DNA from: Chlorophyllum brunneum
Lineage: Eukaryota; Basidiomycota; Agaricomycetes; Agaricales; Agaricaceae
NCBI GenBank assembly: GCA_963576785.1
Contig: OY756141.1
Span: forward strand, 2,170,001 to 2,234,000
Length of the DNA: 64,000 nucleotides
Direction: 5' to 3'
In this document: in pieces, positions 60,362 to 64,000 of the stretch
Layout: each line of letters opens with the position of its first letter
Numbering within the stretch: the first letter of the stretch is position 1
Translations under genes and position numbers: made by a program
Notes under the pieces: model-generated
The model's database searches: none
Seen by the model: the letters and a program-made list of their open reading frames with translations, nothing else
Told to the model about the DNA's origin: nothing

Positions 60362-63051
60362 AAGCAATGAGGCTAAAGGTCTCAAGATAAGCATGGTTGC
60401 TTTTGACATTGCTCAGTTCTTTCCCTTTCTGAACCATGAGATGCTCATGGCCATACTCACCAAGCAGGGGTTCCTGCTGAAGGTGAGGACCTTCTTTGCT
60501 TTGTATTTGGTGGGCCGTTCTACTATTTATACATGGAACAGCTTTTCCTCTGATCCCTGGGGTGCAGATGTGGGCATTGGACAGGGTTCTGCCATGTCCC
60601 TGGTCCTCTCTGGCCTCTATATTGCCCCTCTTATGAAGGTCTTTGACTTACAGATTACTTCCCCTGGGAGTATGCTGTTGTCATATGTCGATGATGGTAC
60701 CATCGTCACCCAGGCTAAGACCTGGGACAAGAACTTGGACACTCTCAAGGGGGCATACATTGTTCTCTTCAATCTCTTTGTAGCATTCGCACTTGTCATG
60801 GAGCATGACAAGTCTGAGCTCTTCTACTTCTCCAGAAAGCCTGGAGACATCAATCCCCCCCTTGACTTGGGCTTCGGTCCATTCACAGGGGACACTCCTC
60901 TCTGCCCTAAGACCTACTGGAGGTATCTGGGCTTTTACTTCGATCGTACCCTGAATTTTCAGGAGTACATTCGACATTATTCTACCAAAGCTCTCTCCAC
61001 CATGAAAGCAATAGAGATACTTGGCAACTCCTCCCACAGTCTGACCCCTAAGCAGAAGCAGCTCCTCTTTAGGTCATGTGTCATGCCTATTGTGACATAT
61101 GGCTTCCATCTGTGGTACTTTGACAAGGCTTGTTGTAAGGGCCTTCTCAAATCCCTCAATACTATGCAATGCAAGGCTGCATTGTGGATTACCAGTGCTT
61201 TTTGTACCTCCCCCTCTGGTGGCATTGAAGCCTTTGCTGGTCTCATTCCCATCCACCTCCATCTGAAGAAGCTGGCCTCAAGAGCAAACTACCATCTCTC
61301 TACCCTCTCCGATACCCACCCTCTCCAATCCCTTCTTGATTGTCTGAATGCCAAGGGTGCCCCCTCTGCACCCTCTCTCCATCTCCCTCTTGTCTGACTG
61401 CCTCGTCAGGCAGGTCAAGGGTTCCCTCATGGAAGCTATCTTGGTGCTCCCATGCCTCACTGAACAGTTTGATCCCTGCGCTGCAGTGGCTCAACCTGGT
61501 CACCGTCTCCTGGACCACTTTGTGGCCCAGGTATCCTTCCACGACTCTCCTCGTTCTCGCGACAAGAGGGCCATACATATAAGGCATCTGAACAACACCT
61601 TGGAACATGCTAATGCCGATCCTCGGGTTCTCACTGTGGCCATGGACGCCAGTCTGCCACTGCAGAGGAAATTCCAGGCAGTTTCTGCTGCCCATATCTA
61701 CTGGTCAGGCCAGTGTGTCTTCCAGACGAGACATGCGGCTGGTCGAGTGACAGCTCCTGATACGGAGCTGTATGCTATCTGGATTGCAATTGGAAAGGCT
61801 ATTAGCCTCCCTGATTGTAACTCCATTGTCCTGTTTACCGACTCCCTTGGCTCAGCTAGGAGAGCAGTGGACCCTTCCATTCACTCTGGTCAGGCTCACT
61901 TGCTTGCCGTGTGCAACACCCTTATGGAGTGGTTTGGGGGTCACCCTGGATGCTCCCTTCACATCTGGCACACATACTCTTCAGAGAAGTGGGCCATTCA
62001 TGGTACGGTGCATCAGTACTGTACCGAGCTTCAGGTCTGCAGGTTCCTGTCTGCAAACCTCCCTTGACTCCCTTCGTCAGAAGGTTGTCAAATCCTGCCA
62101 GGACACCTGGGTCACTTGATTCCAGGATCCTACTTACTCGGGAAGCCAGTTTATAGCTCTCGAGAGGCACAATGGTAAGCCCCTCCAGCCCACCAACCTC
62201 GACAGAGGTTTGTGGCTGCCCTCCACTACAGCAGAGTCCAACTTGCTGTCCACCTGCATGTGTAGAGTTATACTCAACTATGTACCTATTGGGGCCTACA
62301 GGTCTTGATTCTTCCAGGACGAACCATTCTAGTGTCCATGCGGGGCTCCCTTCGAGTCTTGCATGCATATTCTTATCTCCTGTCTGAGGTTTGACTCCTC
62401 TAGGGGGTACCCAGCTATGCCGGGTGCCCTCGTCAAGTTCTTGAAAGCGAATTCTCAGGCATTCGCTTTCCCATCCATTCCTCAGGGAATTGGATAACTG
62501 GCTTAGGGTGGGTGGGTTATTGTCCAGCACCGGAGGCCCCTAGTGAAGACTTGGTGACCATCTCGATGACCAATGAACAGGCCTGAACTCTCCAGCTACT
62601 ACGTGTGGTGAAGATACCAATAGCCACACAAATGGTGCAGTCAATTACTCTGGCAAGGGTGACCATAGCTGGGGGATTGGGTCTTAGTAAAAGGGAGTTG
62701 GGGCCCAGCTGGGCTAGTAACTGGGTACATCTCTACTGCTGGGCATTTACAGTGAATTAACACCTACTGACTGGACCTGGTCTTTGGACTGGGTCACTGG
62801 TTGGGGGACCCCCCTACCCACTCGCCTCCTCTGGTGTCCACTCCCCTCACCCTTTGGACTCAGGAGTAGGACACAATTCCTCCTGCTGTTGGTCTTGGGC
62901 AACGGCATGTATGCTTGGTAGGGCGTAGTTACCATTTCTCCATAGATACCTGCTAGTTTACTTTCTTGCATTCCGGCCGCAGGCTGTGTTTGCATTATAA
63001 ATTGGCCTTAGGCCATGATTCAAAAAAAAAAAAAAAAAAAAGTCAAGCAAT
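60362..63051 (+). mobile_element. LINE H: 5'-truncated non-LTR element with RT, RNase H and poly(A)
   Basis: Body 60369-63041. It starts within reverse transcriptase (AKGLK, then MVAFDIAQFFPFLNHEM) and runs on one frame to 61397: GQGSAMSLVLSGLYIAPLM, YVDD in LLSYVDDGTIVTQ, YWRYLGFYFDRTLNF, and CKAALWITSAF. A frame change follows, then RNase H at 61620-62040 (VAMDASLPL, DTELYAIWIAIGK, LFTDSLGSARRA). A 3' UTR of about 580 bp ends GGCCATGATTC plus 20 As (63022-63041). AAGCAAT at 60362-60368 and 63045-63051 is a likely TSD. RT is the best-preserved of the LINEs here. Confidence 0.82.
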
Positions 63052-63252
63052 TTTCATCGATGACAATATACTTGAGATGGGACCAAGTAACATGGTCCGG
63101 CCCTGGAGAGGACGTATTAGAGCAGGAGGACAAAGCCTTCATAGGCTCTAACACTGAAAAAGGGGCCCACTCCCTGACTGGAAGGTTAGGGAGGGGGTCA
63201 AGAACAGACATGTCACACCACCGATCAGCAGTAGAGTTATACATGTCAGCCT
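63045..63252 (-). pseudogene. LINE fragment I, minus strand
   Basis: Minus-strand codons MYNSTADRWCDMSVLDPL, PNLPVREWAPFSVLE and SPGPDHVTWSHLKYI match the start of the LINE reverse transcriptase domain. The fragment is cut by LINE H at one end and by the tRNA-like repeat at the other. Confidence 0.65.
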
Positions 63253-63645
63253 AATGGTCGAGTGGTTTGGGTGTAGGCTTAATTCCTACCAGGCTACTTG
63301 GCTAGAAGGTTCTGGGTTGGAAACCTGTGGAGGGGGATTTATTCTCAACTGTGGGAAGTACCAGTGCACAAGGCATGGTTGCTTAGCAATATTCCCAGAT
63401 GACACCGGATTAGGTTGTGTGGTCCTATTTGGCATTGTTTGGTGCTGTCACAGGCTAGCGTGGGAGTTGTCACACCCAGCCATATAGCAAGTCACATAGT
63501 GATGTCACACTGTCACGGTGTGACCCAGCTATATGCATCGCCCAAGTCCAATATTGGCCAAAGGCGGTGGTGCCCTAATACCAGGGCCTAACTTGGGAGG
63601 ATTACCTAAGCCACTGCTAGAGATAGGGTATTATAAAAAGGGAAA
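63253..63645 (+). repeat. Candidate tRNA-derived SINE
   Basis: ATGGTCGAGTGGTTTGG resembles a class II tRNA A box and D arm. GTAGG-CTTAATT-CCTAC folds as an anticodon arm with anticodon TAA (Leu). GGGTTGGAAACC resembles a B box. About 300 bp of unrelated, non-coding sequence follow, with a short direct repeat (CCCAGCCATATAGCA near 63473 and CCCAGCTATATGCA near 63523). The acceptor stem is not evident, so this is not a working tRNA gene. It lies between two LINE fragments. Confidence 0.45.
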
Positions 63646-64000
63646 TGTCATGATGCAACTTCTTTGATGCTCGCATTGAGGAGATTGCATTTTCTAACAA
63701 GTGACTGTGGGACCTTATGGAATGGGTCCAGAAGTGGAAGCTTCCACCCTGCGAGGCTATCCAGTACAATGGAGAGCTATGTCATGTGCTCCCTGATCTC
63801 TGGGATGCACTCCACAATACCTACAACTCGGCCTCTAGCCGAGCTGTGGATATTTCTGTTCTTGATCTGCTGCCAAGCCTTCCAGCTAGGGAGTGGGTCC
63901 ATTTTTCAGCCCTAGAGCTGATGGATGCCCTGAGTGCATGCTCGGGTGTGTCCACCCTGGGGCCAGACCACATAACATGGACCTACCTCAAAGAGATCAC
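63646..64000 (+). pseudogene. LINE J, start of reverse transcriptase (partial at window end)
   Basis: Plus-strand codons FFDARIEEIAF, a frame break at a TGA (63702), then LWDLMEWVQKWKLPP, LPDLWDALHNTYNSASS, LLPSLPAREWVHFSALE and GPDHITWTYLKEI. They are nearly identical to LINE G 56890-57240. The copy runs out of the window, so its 3' end and integrity are unknown. Confidence 0.75.

Noticed and set aside
63253..63330. Functional tRNA-Leu gene
   Set aside because: No acceptor stem and an imperfect T arm; better explained as a tRNA-derived repeat.

Overview
The window looks like a chromosome segment of a basidiomycete fungus, most likely an Agaricomycete. It holds gene-dense single-copy eukaryotic genes cut by many introns of about 45-60 bp. 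It also carries a tyrosine-kinase-like gene with a four-helix N-terminus and the retroelement families typical of mushroom genomes. No bacterial, plasmid, phage or CRISPR feature was seen.

Positions 1-24451 are a compact euchromatic block of eleven genes. In order: the 3' end of a polynucleotide kinase-phosphatase; GALT (galactose-1-phosphate uridylyltransferase, minus); a DDX41-like DEAD-box helicase (plus); a type II membrane GT8-like glycosyltransferase (plus); a RecQ helicase with RQC and HRDC parts (minus); the kinetochore protein NUF2 (plus); an ING-family PHD protein (minus); a kinase-like protein lacking the catalytic Asp (plus); a small Zn2Cys6 factor (minus); a long DYRK/Pom1-type kinase (plus); and a mitochondrial 2-oxoacid dehydrogenase kinase (minus). 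Neighbours are often convergent with only a few bases between stops, or divergent with promoters of 100-330 bp. They belong to unrelated housekeeping processes and do not form a cluster.

Positions 24879-49920 are one nested LTR-retrotransposon stack that can be dissected from its target-site duplications (TSDs). The outermost unit A is a Ty1/copia element on the minus strand (24884-49915, TSD GATTA). Gypsy element D with a chromodomain (25209-35126, TSD CCTAA) sits just before A's 3' LTR. D itself carries a 5'-deleted copia element C (29868-34227). Gypsy element B on the plus strand (37121-46711, TSD GCAAG) splits A's reverse transcriptase, and an inverted, truncated B LTR (36117-37019) lies beside it. 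A solo LTR (38553-38857, TSD GTGGT) sits inside B. All copies are decayed. Many stop codons look like CGA to TGA changes, and the three B LTRs preserve the CGA, TGA and CAA states of one codon.

Positions 49921-64000 are further retroelement debris: a copia RNase H tail, an LTR-like repeat, an unassigned gag-like ORF, and a pile-up of RNase H-bearing non-LTR elements (LINEs) in both orientations, several with poly(A) tails. A tRNA-Leu-like sequence near 63253 may be the head of a SINE. The most notable mechanistic signal is in element B. Twelve bases at the likely mRNA 5' end are perfectly complementary to twelve bases 2 nt beyond the 5' LTR, which resembles the self-priming arrangement known for Tf1.
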